The notes beneath the pieces were generated by a model. The model saw nothing but the letters and a program-made list of their open reading frames with translations. It was not told where the DNA came from and made no database searches. This document shows positions 35,979-44,190 of a stretch of DNA of 64,000 nt, piece after piece. Both the position numbers and the translations under genes were made by a program. This stretch comes from Roseateles sp. XES5 (GTDB lineage: Bacteria; Pseudomonadota; Alphaproteobacteria; Rhizobiales; Rhizobiaceae), in NCBI RefSeq assembly GCF_020535545.1, contig NZ_CP084752.1:2383501-2447500 (forward strand). Direction: 5' to 3'. Numbering within the stretch: position 1 is the first letter of the stretch; every line of letters begins with the position of its first letter.

Positions 35979-36613
35979 GTCAGCTCCAGCCGCGTGGCGA
36001 AGAGCTTGGACATGTCGGTGCCGGCGGGGTCGTTGAAGAAGGCTTCGGTCAGGCTGTCCTGGTTCTGGGCAAGGACCTCGTCCGGGTCTGGACGCACCAC
36101 TGCGTGCTTGCAGGCGGCGAACTTGTCGCCGACGGCGACGAGGTCGTCGTCCGAGGCGAAGTCCATCGCGGCATACATGGTGGGATCGTAGACACCGAAG
36201 GTGAGCTTGCCCTTGAGCGGCATGGCCTCGCCCGGCTTGACCGTGAAGAACATCAGCAGCTGGCCGTCCTTGTAGTCGACGTTGATCGCGTCCGGCTTGG
36301 CCACCTTCACCGTTTTTCCGTCCTCGGTGATGGTTGTGTAGTAGCTGAACTCCTCCAGCGATTCGAGCACGGTCTTGCCGACTTCGGCCAGCTCTTCAGG
36401 ATCGAGCTGCGCATTGCTGTTCTTGTCGAAATCCATGACGACACTGGCGGAAAACATCTCGTCGAAGCGCCAGACATTGCGCAGTTCGCTGACCGTGCCG
36501 TCATCGCCCGCCACCACTTCCAGCCGCGCTTCCGCGAAGATGTGCGGATGGGCGAGCACCGCTGTCGGGGCGACGAGTGCGGCTCCGGCGGCGAGAAGAG
36601 GAAGGAATCGCAT
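35972..36613 (-). CDS. DUF1007-family periplasmic protein
   Basis: 213 aa. Signal peptide to about residue 21 (cleavage after AVLA), mature N terminus HPHIFAEARLEV typical of DUF1007. A loop DFDKNSNAQLDPEE resembles a single EF-hand calcium site. The C-terminal part contains a Cys in AACKHAV and another at the very end (LELTC). Co-transcribed with, and overlapping, the NicO exporter gene, so it probably binds or delivers a metal in the periplasm. The precise biochemical role is unknown. Confidence 0.9.
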   Translation of the reverse strand: MRFLPLLAAGAALVAPTAVLAHPHIFAEARLEVVAGDDGTVSELRNVWRFDEMFSASVVMDFDKNSNAQLDPEELAEVGKTVLESLEEFSYYTTITEDGKTVKVAKPDAINVDYKDGQLLMFFTVKPGEAMPLKGKLTFGVYDPTMYAAMDFASDDDLVAVGDKFAACKHAVVRPDPDEVLAQNQDSLTEAFFNDPAGTDMSKLFATRLELTC

Positions 36614-36684
36614 GGAGTTTCAGACCTCTCGGACGGCGTCATTCGACGGGATGGATGAAGCGCAATTGGGTCGGAATTGGGACC

Positions 36685-37590
36685 TTAGGCCTCGATGCCG
36701 GGGTTGCGGCGGAACCAGGCGTGCAGGAAGTCCACGAAGGTGCGGACCTTGGCCGGCAGGTAGCGGCGGTGCGGGTAGATCGCGTAGATGCCCCGGTCGG
36801 TCGGCAGATAATCCTCAAGGATCGAGACGACCCGGCCGGATTCCAGACAGGAGCGGGCGATGAAGGCCGGCACCTGTGCGACGCCGAGGCCGCTTGCCGC
36901 CGCGCGCACGGCCGCCGTCGGGCTGTTCACCTCGATATGGCCGCCGACCGGCACGGAAAAGCCCGCACCCTTCTCGTCAACGAAACGCCAGTTGCTGTGC
37001 GACTTGCCGTTGGTGTCGATGATGCAGGGCAGGCGCGCAAGGTAGCTTGGGTGGTTGATGGGGCCGACGCGGTCCAGGAACTCCTGCGTCACGCAGATCT
37101 TCAGGAAGAAATCGCCGAGCTTGCGGGCGATGAGCGCCGAATCTTCGAGCCGGGTGATGCGGATCGCGACGTCGAAACCTTCCTCGACAAGGTCGACGAA
37201 GCGGTCGTCGGAGACGATTTCCAGCGAAAGCTCGGGATGTTCGCGGCCGAAATCGATGAGCGACTGGCCGATATCCGCATCGACGAAGGTGCGCGGAGCG
37301 GAGACCTTCAGCTTGCCGCGCAGGTCCGTGTTCTTCTCGCGCACGAGATCGGCAAGGTTGTCGATCTCCTTCAGGATGTCGGAGGCGGTGCGGTAATAGG
37401 TATGGCCCGGCTCGGTCATCGAGAACTGGCGGGTGGTGCGGTTGAGCAGCAGCGCGCCCAGCTCGTCTTCCAGCTCGCGAACATATTTGGAAAGCAGCGC
37501 CTTGGACCGGCCGGTCTTGCGCGATGCGGCGGAAAAGCCTTCGGCATCGACCACGTCGATGAAGGCCCGGATTCGGGTCAATGTATCCAT
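36685..37590 (-). CDS. LysR-family transcriptional regulator
   Basis: 301 aa from the ATG at 37590, where the LysR helix-turn-helix begins (MDTLTRIRAFIDVVDAEGFSAASRK; TGRSKALLSKYVRELEDELGALLLNRTTR). A frame extension of 85 codons upstream is rejected because it precedes the conserved N terminus. The C-terminal effector domain is of the CrgA/DhcR type (VAIRITRLEDSALIARKLG). Divergent, at about 600 bp, from the decarboxylase gene; a regulatory link is possible but not shown. Confidence 0.92.
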   Translation of the reverse strand: MDTLTRIRAFIDVVDAEGFSAASRKTGRSKALLSKYVRELEDELGALLLNRTTRQFSMTEPGHTYYRTASDILKEIDNLADLVREKNTDLRGKLKVSAPRTFVDADIGQSLIDFGREHPELSLEIVSDDRFVDLVEEGFDVAIRITRLEDSALIARKLGDFFLKICVTQEFLDRVGPINHPSYLARLPCIIDTNGKSHSNWRFVDEKGAGFSVPVGGHIEVNSPTAAVRAAASGLGVAQVPAFIARSCLESGRVVSILEDYLPTDRGIYAIYPHRRYLPAKVRTFVDFLHAWFRRNPGIEA

Positions 37591-37859
37591 GCGTCCCCAC
37601 TTGGATGCCTGCCGCAGGTCCGCTTGGGAGGCGGGGCGGCGAAGCTGCGGCCGCAAAGCGACGGCCGGTGCGTTATATCCGATCTTTGAAAACCAGTCCG
37701 GCGAATGTCGTGGCTGCTGCAATATTTTCAATAGCAGGCCGCAAAAAACCTCTTGATTACGACAGCGATTCTTCTTATCTCCCGCGTTGCCCAAAGTCGC
37801 ACGTGCCTGTGGGTGTCCGCCGACCCTCGATTTGGTGAGGATCATCGGTAAGGTACCTG

Positions 37860-38191
37860 GAACTAACCGCTCCAGTCGCTATTCCGGCCAACCGGGAAAT
37901 GCGAGGACATCTTGAAGCAACGACGGTGCGGGCCTTTCTGGTGTCTGCCGGCTTTCCATCAGCCGGGGTTACTGAAGAGGCACACCTTCATTGCCGGACG
38001 TGCGGTCGGGTTCTCCCACCAATCCATGGCAGACAAAGCGAATTGAAGCCTAGGCGGGCTTCGGTTCACCGTTCGCGCAGTTGCGCATGCTTGGTTCCGG
38101 GGTCTCCACCGGCTGGTTCCAACGCATTTCCGCATCTGCCCTTTGTCCTCTGGGGTTTCCCCGGAGCAACCTGGATATGGGGAATACCGAG
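37860..38191 (+). ncRNA. Candidate structured leader RNA (speF/odc-type) upstream of the decarboxylase
   Basis: About 330 bp with no open reading frame of coding quality and several stable stems: CCGGCT/AGCCGG (37948-37966), GAAGCC/GGCTTC (38045-38062) and CTCTGGGG/CCCCGGAG (38148-38166), the last ending 25 bp before the start codon. GGTTCCGGGG (38093-38102) can pair instead with CCCCGGAGCAACC (38159-38171), so two exclusive foldings exist. Alphaproteobacterial ornithine decarboxylase genes are known to carry a conserved leader (speF, RF00518); I identify this one by position and structure only. The stretch 37591-37860 shows no gene. Confidence 0.5.
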
Positions 38192-39325
38192 ATGGCTTCT
38201 GCACGTATTATCGACTTTCTGAACACCCGACGTCCCGACGGCCCGTGCCTCGTGGTCGATCTCGATGTCGTGCGCGACAACTTCAAGGCCTTCCGCCATG
38301 CGCTGCCCGACAGCGCGATCTACTACGCCGTCAAGGCCAACCCGGCGCCGGAAATCTTGCGCCTTCTCGCCAGCATGGGCTCCAACTTCGATTGCGCGTC
38401 CGTCGCCGAAATCGAAATGGCGCTCGATGCCGGTGCGACCGCGAGCCGCATTTCGTTCGGCAACACGATCAAGAAGGAGCGCGACATCGCCCGCGCCCAT
38501 GTGCTCGGGGTTTCCCTCTTCGCCGTCGACAGCCATGAGGAAGTCGAGAAGATCGCCCGCGCCGCCCCCGGCGCCCGCGTGTTCTGCCGCGTCCTTACGG
38601 ATGGCGAAGGCGCCGAGTGGCCGCTGTCGCGCAAGTTCGGCTGCGTGCCGCAGATGGCCGTCGACGTGCTCGTCTACGCACACCAACTGGGCCTTACCTC
38701 CTACGGCGTCTCGTTCCATGTCGGTTCGCAGATGACGAAGCTCGACGCCTGGGATTCGGCCCTTGCCGATGCCAAGCGCGTCTTCGTGCAGCTGAAGAAG
38801 CAGGGCATCGAGCTGAAGATGGTCAACATGGGCGGTGGCTTCCCGACGAAGTACCTGCGCGACGTGCCGTCGGCCGAAGCCTATGGCAAGGCGATCTTCG
38901 GCGCGCTGAAGAAGCACTTCGGCAACCAGATCCCGGAAACCATCATCGAGCCGGGCCGCGGCATGGTCGGCAATGCGGGTGTCATCAAGGCGGAAGTCGT
39001 TCTCGTCTCGAAGAAGTCGGACAATGACAACCACCGCTGGGTCTTCCTCGACATCGGCAAGTTCGGCGGTCTCGCCGAGACGATGGACGAGGCGATCCGC
39101 TACCCGATCCGCACCGCGCGCGATCAGGACGAGATGGAGCCCTGCGTGCTCGCCGGCCCGACCTGCGATTCGGCCGACGTGCTCTACGAGAAGAACATGT
39201 ATCCGTTGCCGGTCACGCTCTCGATCGGCGACGACGTTCTGATCGAAGGCACGGGCGCCTATACGACGACCTACTCGGCCGTCGCCTTCAACGGCTTCGA
39301 GCCGCTCAAGGCCTACGTCATCTGA
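38192..39325 (+). CDS. Lysine/ornithine decarboxylase, PLP fold III
   Basis: 377 aa, the length of alphaproteobacterial L/ODC enzymes. PLP Lys48 lies in YYAVKANPAPEIL; glycine-rich phosphate site NMGGGFPTKY, EPGRGMVGNAG, and the dimer-interface Cys/Asp in GPTCDSADV are all present. It forms putrescine from ornithine (and cadaverine from lysine), the entry to putrescine-homospermidine metabolism in rhizobia. ATG at 38192 is chosen as conserved start; the frame is open for 37 further codons upstream but these lie in the leader hairpins. A terminator follows directly. Confidence 0.94.
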   Translation: MASARIIDFLNTRRPDGPCLVVDLDVVRDNFKAFRHALPDSAIYYAVKANPAPEILRLLASMGSNFDCASVAEIEMALDAGATASRISFGNTIKKERDIARAHVLGVSLFAVDSHEEVEKIARAAPGARVFCRVLTDGEGAEWPLSRKFGCVPQMAVDVLVYAHQLGLTSYGVSFHVGSQMTKLDAWDSALADAKRVFVQLKKQGIELKMVNMGGGFPTKYLRDVPSAEAYGKAIFGALKKHFGNQIPETIIEPGRGMVGNAGVIKAEVVLVSKKSDNDNHRWVFLDIGKFGGLAETMDEAIRYPIRTARDQDEMEPCVLAGPTCDSADVLYEKNMYPLPVTLSIGDDVLIEGTGAYTTTYSAVAFNGFEPLKAYVI

Positions 39326-39331
39326 CCACCC

Positions 39332-39357
39332 GGCGCTCCCGTCCCTGCGGGAGCGCC
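39332..39357 (+). terminator. Terminator of the decarboxylase gene
   Basis: Perfect 10-bp stem GGCGCTCCCG / CGGGAGCGCC with a 6-nt loop, six bases past the stop codon. The T-tract is weak. Confidence 0.7.
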
Positions 39358-39471
39358 AATCTTCACAATTCACGAAGCGGTCCCTGGAGACGCCCTGCGG
39401 CTCCGGACCCTTAACCTTGGCATGTTCCGCTCGGCGCACCGGGCGCGGCATGCCGTGCGGGAGGCCCAGAG

Positions 39472-40059
39472 ATGGCCACTGTTCTTGATTCTGTCCGTGC
39501 GTTCTTCGCGCATGCCGCCTTCACCATCGACCGGGAAAATGCCGGCGATATCGTTGCGCGCGAGCGCCTGCTTGACCGCGTCATGGGCGAAGCCCGCTTC
39601 CGCAAATCCTCGGAAAAGCTGCGCCGCAATCGCCTGCCGGCCGAGGGCCTCGCGCTCGTCGCCCGCGATGCGGAGGGTCATGTCATCGGCACGGTTCGGC
39701 TGTGGAATGTCGAGGCGGGGGTCGATTCCGACGGCAATGCCGTTCCGGCCCTGCTGCTCGGTCCGCTGGCCGTCGATTGCCAGCACGAGGGCAAGGGCAT
39801 TGGCGGCGCGCTGATGCGCGCGGCGATCACCGAGGCGCGTGATCGCGACCATGGCGTGGTGCTGCTCGTCGGCGATCCCGAATATTACGAGCGCTTCGGC
39901 TTCTTCGCCGACAAGGCGCAGCACCTCGTCATGCCCGGTCCCTTCGAGCGTCGCCGTTTCCTGGCGCTGGAGTTGAAGGACGGCTGGCTCGACGGCGCCG
40001 CGGGCATGCTCGTCGCCAGCGGTCGGCGCCTTGCAGCGGAGCTGCGCAAGGCGGCCTGA
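39472..40059 (+). CDS. GNAT N-acetyltransferase (YhbS-like)
   Basis: 195 aa. The acetyl-CoA signature LLGPLAVDCQHEGKGIGGALM and the C-terminal VVLLVGDPEYYERFGF are typical of YhbS-type acetyltransferases; the same pair commonly follows odc in rhizobial genomes. Substrate unknown; a polyamine or small amine is an inference from its neighbour. Convergent with the LysE gene, with a terminator between. Confidence 0.88.
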   Translation: MATVLDSVRAFFAHAAFTIDRENAGDIVARERLLDRVMGEARFRKSSEKLRRNRLPAEGLALVARDAEGHVIGTVRLWNVEAGVDSDGNAVPALLLGPLAVDCQHEGKGIGGALMRAAITEARDRDHGVVLLVGDPEYYERFGFFADKAQHLVMPGPFERRRFLALELKDGWLDGAAGMLVASGRRLAAELRKAA

Positions 40060-40086
40060 CGGCCCACACCTATCGGAGCACCCACC

Positions 40087-40113
40087 GGGACCTTGTCTGG
40101 CAAGGTCCCGGCC
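40087..40113. terminator. Bidirectional terminator
   Basis: Perfect 11-bp inverted repeat CCGGGACCTTG / CAAGGTCCCGG with a 5-nt loop, between the convergent acetyltransferase and LysE-family genes. Confidence 0.8.
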
Positions 40114-40116
40114 GGA

Positions 40117-40749
40117 TCAGTTCGCCGCGCGGCGATAGAAGGCGAGGGAGCCGGCAAGCGCCAGCAAGGCGCCGCCGCAGATGCGGTCGAGCCAGCGGGC
40201 GCCCGGCTGGCGGAGCAGGCGGATGGCCTGCGAGCCCAGCGCCGCGTAGCCAAGCATCACGAGGAAGTCGATTGCCGCGAAAACCAGGGCGAGCAGCAGA
40301 TATTGCTGTGCCTGCGGCGCCGTCGGGTTGATGAACTGGGGCAGGAACGCGGAAAAGAAGAGATAGCCCTTCGGGTTCGTGACGGCGACGAGGAGGCTCT
40401 TGGCGAAGATGGCGCGCGGCGTGCCGATGCTGGCCGGCGCATCGCTCAGCGCATTGCCGAGGGAACCGGTGGAGCGGAGCATCTGGATGCCGATGAAGGC
40501 CAGATAGGCGACGCCCAGCCACTTGACCACGCTGAACCAGAATTCCGAAGCGGCCAGCAGCGCGCCGAGGCCGAGCGCGACGGCGCCGATCAGGACAAAA
40601 TCCGAGAGCACGGCGCCGAGCATGCCAGGCAACGCGCGGCGCAGGCCATAGCGCGAGCCGTTGGTCAGGGCGAGCAGGACGGTGGGGCCCGGGGTGGCGA
40701 TGCCGATAAAGGCGACGGCGGCGAAGGCAAGCAAGATGGCGAGCGTCAT
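40117..40749 (-). CDS. LysE-family amino acid exporter
   Basis: 210 aa with six helices, the standard LysE/RhtB size. The signature GIATPGPTVLLALTNGSRYGLRRALPG is at the first loop and KGYLFFSAFLPQF near the middle. Such proteins export amino acids (lysine, threonine, homoserine) or related metabolites. ATG at 40749 opens the first helix; an in-frame extension upstream is hydrophilic and unlike the family. Confidence 0.92.
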   Translation of the reverse strand: MTLAILLAFAAVAFIGIATPGPTVLLALTNGSRYGLRRALPGMLGAVLSDFVLIGAVALGLGALLAASEFWFSVVKWLGVAYLAFIGIQMLRSTGSLGNALSDAPASIGTPRAIFAKSLLVAVTNPKGYLFFSAFLPQFINPTAPQAQQYLLLALVFAAIDFLVMLGYAALGSQAIRLLRQPGARWLDRICGGALLALAGSLAFYRRAAN

Positions 40750-40995
40750 GGCGGTTCCTCCCGGCCGAATTGCTCCCATGCCCGCCGTCGGGATGCAAGG
40801 GGCCGGAGCACGGCGATTTGACATCGGCGCGGCGAATGCTTATCTGCGGGTCAAGGGTGAGAGCCCCTGCCGTCCGCGAGCGCAAGCTTTGGTGAAGTCT
40901 CTCCCAGAATAATCGGTCTTCCAGCATCACGCATGCGAACCGGTGGCAATGCGGGCTCCCTCCGAAATGACGCATGCCATGACTGGAGATCCGAC

Positions 40996-41442
40996 ATGCG
41001 TCCATCACCGACGCCCCTACCATCCCTCGATGCCCTGAAGGACCAGGCAAAGCGGCTGCGCGCGCGCTTTTCCGACGAGGGGCAGCCCCTTTCCCATTCC
41101 CGCGCGCTCGAACTCATCGCCGCCCAATACGGCTATCGCGACTGGAACACCTTGCATGCGGCTGCCGGCAACAGGCCGGCGTTCAATCCGTGGATGCTCG
41201 GCTCGCGCGTGCGCGGTCATTATCTCGGCCAGCCCTTCGATGCGCAGGTGCTGGGCGTGCAGGCCCTGTCCAGCCAGCCCGGCCGCTACCGGATGACCCT
41301 GCATTTCGACGAGCCGGTGGATGTGGTGACCTTCGACAGCTTCTCCGCCTTCCGCCAGCGTATTCATTGCACGGTGGACGAGACGGGCCGGACGGCGGAA
41401 AAGACCTCGAACGGCCGCCCGCATCTGGAGCTGGAATGGTAA
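40996..41442 (+). CDS. Glyoxalase-superfamily-like small protein
   Basis: 148 aa. The N-terminal 45 residues (LDALKDQAKRLRARF; SRALELIAAQYGYRDWNTLHAA) form a helical motif that recurs in plasmid-type and glyoxalase-annotated small proteins, and the remainder (about 65-148; YRMTLHFDEPVDVV; HLELEW) resembles a half glyoxalase barrel. No metal ligand set is obvious, so enzymatic activity is doubtful. Function unknown. Its stop lies three bases from the convergent beta-barrel gene. Confidence 0.6.
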   Translation: MRPSPTPLPSLDALKDQAKRLRARFSDEGQPLSHSRALELIAAQYGYRDWNTLHAAAGNRPAFNPWMLGSRVRGHYLGQPFDAQVLGVQALSSQPGRYRMTLHFDEPVDVVTFDSFSAFRQRIHCTVDETGRTAEKTSNGRPHLELEW

Positions 41443-41445
41443 GGT

Positions 41446-42609
41446 TCAAAACGAACCCGAGAACCGCGCCGCAAGGCCGTCGACCTTGAAGTCGGCGGCC
41501 TTGTCCGTTTCGCGGCGGACGAGATGGCTGTATTCCAGCGCCAGCGCCGCACCCTTCGCCAGCGTGTAGCTCAGCGTCGCCGCGGTGCTCGTCGTGCGGG
41601 TGCGGTAATCGTAGTAGAGCCAGTCGCTATAGGCCTGCTCGAAGGCGAGGGCGAGCTTCAGCTTTTCCGTCAGGGCCTTTTCCAGTGACAGGCCGACCGT
41701 GCGCACGTCCTCGCCGAGCGGGTCGTCGATATCGGCAAGCTGGATGTCGCGCGAGAGCGTCGCCTTGAACACGGTGTCTGCGGGAAGCTGCCAGGCGAGT
41801 TCGGCCTTCAGGAAGGGGCGGGTGGGATCGACCGACTTGCCGAGCTCGGAACTGGCGACGCGGACAATGCCCGCTTCGGCCATCAGCGTGATGCCGTTGC
41901 CGAAGGCGCGGCCATAGGCGAGCGAACCGCGCAGCGTCCTGGCCGGGAAACGCTCGAGCGCCTGTTCGTCGGCGGGAATGTGGTTGGTCCGGTATTGCAG
42001 TGTCACGCCGACCTCGCCGCCGAGAAGCGGGCGGATATGGCCGCCGGTCAGGTCCAGGAGCCGGTTGCCGGCCTCCAGCTTCGTGCGCGGCAGTCCCGCC
42101 AGGGTGAAGTCGGCCTCTCCGCGGTTGAGGTTGGCAAGCGCGATGGTCGCGTGGCTCTTGCCGCCGCCCTGTTCCACGGTGATGCCGGCGCTGGCCGCCG
42201 CCGCGATGTCCTCCTTGCGGTAACCGATCGTCAGGCCGGGCAGGGCGAGGAACAGGTCACCGTCCCGCCGGTGCTCGATGCCGCCCTTGAGCGTGAGCTT
42301 GATGGTCTCGCTGAGATCGACGATATAGCCGGCTTCCAGGCCGACCTTGCGCTCATCGACGAAGCGGTAGCGCGGAACACGCCGGCCGCTCACGGTCAGC
42401 CCATAGGCGAATTGCGAGTCTTCCAGGTCGAAACTGCCGCGCAGACCGAGCTTGACCTCGCTGAAAGAGGCCCGAAGCTGGGTCGGGTCCTTGAAAATAT
42501 TCGAGGTCCAGCCGCCACCGGCGCTGTAATCGATGGTTGAATCGGCTTTTGCCGGGTTGTGAATCGCCAGCGCGAAGGCCACGCAGAACACACCATGAAG
42601 AGAATGCAT
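41446..42609 (-). CDS. Outer-membrane beta-barrel protein
   Basis: 387 aa. Signal peptide (about residues 1-22, ending AKA) followed by alternating amphipathic strands throughout (for example KLGLRGSFDLEDSQFAYGLTV; KLKLALAFEQAYSDWLYYDYR) and a C-terminal Phe (ARFSGSF), all typical of beta-barrel outer-membrane proteins of the BBP2 type often found near exopolysaccharide genes. Divergent from the small secreted Asn/Gly/Leu-rich protein across an AT-rich 248-bp region. Substrate or partner unknown. Confidence 0.82.
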   Translation of the reverse strand: MHSLHGVFCVAFALAIHNPAKADSTIDYSAGGGWTSNIFKDPTQLRASFSEVKLGLRGSFDLEDSQFAYGLTVSGRRVPRYRFVDERKVGLEAGYIVDLSETIKLTLKGGIEHRRDGDLFLALPGLTIGYRKEDIAAAASAGITVEQGGGKSHATIALANLNRGEADFTLAGLPRTKLEAGNRLLDLTGGHIRPLLGGEVGVTLQYRTNHIPADEQALERFPARTLRGSLAYGRAFGNGITLMAEAGIVRVASSELGKSVDPTRPFLKAELAWQLPADTVFKATLSRDIQLADIDDPLGEDVRTVGLSLEKALTEKLKLALAFEQAYSDWLYYDYRTRTTSTAATLSYTLAKGAALALEYSHLVRRETDKAADFKVDGLAARFSGSF

Positions 42610-42765
42610 CGGAATCTGCCCTGTCCGTTTCTGGAGCAGAATCCTAGAGTTGCATGGTTAAAATTTCTCTCAATGGTTGAGTTTCGCCCTCAGGATGCAA
42701 TTTTCTATATTGAAGGTTGTATTCGGTTCGGACTCGTTAAACTTGTCTATGTTATGGTTAACTCT

Positions 42766-42781
42766 TTGCTATATATGGCAA
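42766..42781. promoter_or_regulatory. AT-rich near-palindrome in the shared promoter region
   Basis: TTGCTATATATGGCAA, symmetrical except at one pair, within AT-rich sequence 42610-42857 containing several TpA steps. It could be a regulatory site for the divergent beta-barrel and secreted-protein genes; AT-rich TA-rich promoters are typical MucR/Ros-type targets in rhizobia, but this is inference. Confidence 0.4.
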
Positions 42782-42857
42782 ATCGGGTTGAGTAAATCGG
42801 CGCTTATATTACCTTCGATTGTGTACCGACGAGGTGCACAACCAAAGGAGAGAGAGC

Positions 42858-43172
42858 ATGAACAAGACCCGCATCATCGCCATCGCAACCGTGATCGCCC
42901 TCGCTGGCGCAGGTCAGGCTTCCGCTGGCGGCCTTCTCGGCGGCCTCGGCATTCTGAACGGCAACAAGACGAAGACCGGCGGCATCGTGATCGCCCCGAG
43001 TGTTGGCGTTGGCGTCGGCAACATCCTCAGCGACAACGATGGCAACAACATTCTGAATGGTGTGCTCAACAACAATCTGAACGGCACCCTGTCGGGCGTG
43101 CTCAACGGCAACGTTCTCGGCATCCTGGGTGGCGGCGGCAGCGACTGCGGCTGCAAGAAGCGTAAACACTGA
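42858..43172 (+). CDS. Small secreted Asn/Gly/Leu-rich protein
   Basis: 104 aa, no family recognised. Signal peptide of about 23 residues (MNKTRIIAIATVIALAGAG, cleaved near ASA). The mature part is made of short hydrophobic/Asn/Gly repeats (NILNGVLNNNLNGTLSGVLNGNVLG) with a GGLLGGLG start and a GGGG stretch, ending in a Cys/basic tail SDCGCKKRKH with two Cys. Such spacing of aliphatic and Asn/Gly residues suggests a beta-rich, possibly solenoid or aggregating, extracellular protein. GGAGAGAGAGC precedes the ATG. Single-gene transcript with a strong terminator. Confidence 0.75.
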   Translation: MNKTRIIAIATVIALAGAGQASAGGLLGGLGILNGNKTKTGGIVIAPSVGVGVGNILSDNDGNNILNGVLNNNLNGTLSGVLNGNVLGILGGGGSDCGCKKRKH

Positions 43173-43208
43173 CCGCGCCTCCCCCCGCCCCGTCCCCGTG
43201 GTCAGTGG

Positions 43209-43235
43209 ACCCGGGAGAGCATTGCTCTCCCGGGT
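43209..43235 (+). terminator. Strong rho-independent terminator
   Basis: Perfect 12-bp stem ACCCGGGAGAGC / GCTCTCCCGGGT with a 3-nt loop followed by TTTT, after the small secreted-protein gene and before the convergent methyltransferase-like gene. Confidence 0.92.
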
Positions 43236-43255
43236 TTTCCGTCTGAAGGACGGCG

Positions 43256-43990
43256 TTACTTGCGCTTCAGGGCGCCGATGCCGAGGAAGCTGCCCTCGAC
43301 GGAGTCGTACTGCTGGACGAAATCCCAGGCGTCGAAATCGGTCTCGGCCTGCTTGAGGTAGTTCCAGAAGATCGTCGTGGCGATACAGGCCTGCGAGGAG
43401 ACGTCGTGATGCACGATGATGTTCGCGGTCTTGCGCACCAGAAGATGGTCGTTCATCACGCCCTGCAGCGAGTGGTCGCCGTCGATGAAGACCATATCAG
43501 GCTTGAAGGTGCGCAGATATTCCGCGACCTTCGGTGAGGTCGAGTAGTCCTCGATATAGTGCACCGGCGTGGAAGAGAGCTCGCGGTATTTCTCGATGAA
43601 CGGCGTCGGCTTGATCGGATCGATGGCGAGGGAGAATTCCAGCGGGGCGCCGATCTTCTTCAGCCATTCGTTGACGAGGATGAAGGTGCCGCCCCAGCGG
43701 CAGCCGATTTCCGTGTAGTTACGGACCTCGCGGCCGTTATGCGTCAGCCAGACGAGATAGTTGGCGAGCTGCGACGGGTACTGCCACAGATGCAGGCCCT
43801 TGCCGAAATAGGGAGCGAGTTCGCCGGGCTGCTCGTGCAGGGATTCGTCGTTGAGGCCGAGTTCGAGGACCAGCTCCTTTTCGATGTAGTCGACGTCGTA
43901 GCACTTTGCGAAGGGCAGGTTGCGGATCGTCTCCATCGCGCGCTCAACCGAGCTCGAGATGCTGGCATAATAGTCGTATTTCTCAATCAT
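43256..43990 (-). CDS. CmcI/cephalosporin-hydroxylase-type SAM-dependent methyltransferase-like protein
   Basis: 244 aa from the ATG at 43990 (MIEKYDYYASISS), chosen over a 53-codon upstream extension because the family core begins there. The Rossmann SAM-binding region is ETIGCRWGGTFILVNEW-like (here TEIGCRWGGTF), followed by PDMVFIDGDHSLQGVMNDH, the acidic-His loop of the class. Family members are often encoded in surface polysaccharide or secondary metabolite clusters and methylate sugars or fatty acids. The role here is unknown; no such cluster is adjacent. Confidence 0.7.
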   Translation of the reverse strand: MIEKYDYYASISSSVERAMETIRNLPFAKCYDVDYIEKELVLELGLNDESLHEQPGELAPYFGKGLHLWQYPSQLANYLVWLTHNGREVRNYTEIGCRWGGTFILVNEWLKKIGAPLEFSLAIDPIKPTPFIEKYRELSSTPVHYIEDYSTSPKVAEYLRTFKPDMVFIDGDHSLQGVMNDHLLVRKTANIIVHHDVSSQACIATTIFWNYLKQAETDFDAWDFVQQYDSVEGSFLGIGALKRK

Positions 43991-44190
43991 CCGAAACGTC
44001 CTTTGCTGATGCCCGGAGCCGGCCGATTGACAGCGCTCGGCTTTGCGGGATCGGATAAGCGTGCATTCGATCTCGGCCACAGGCGAGATTGTCCCCGGGA
44101 AGCACGCAGCCGTCGTGACCCAGGCTACCCGCCGGACGTGTAGAGACACAGGCTTGCTTCAAGCTGGCGGGCCGCGATGGCCGGGGATTG

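Noticed and set aside
38050..38286. Short open frames across the decarboxylase leader
   Set aside because: They overlap the leader hairpins and the true start, with no conserved protein segment. A leader peptide was considered, but no ornithine- or lysine-rich short frame with a ribosome site was found.
43256..44149. Longer, 297-residue version of the methyltransferase-like gene
   Set aside because: The first 53 residues are not family-like and the ATG at 43990 has a suitable leader; the shorter form is preferred.
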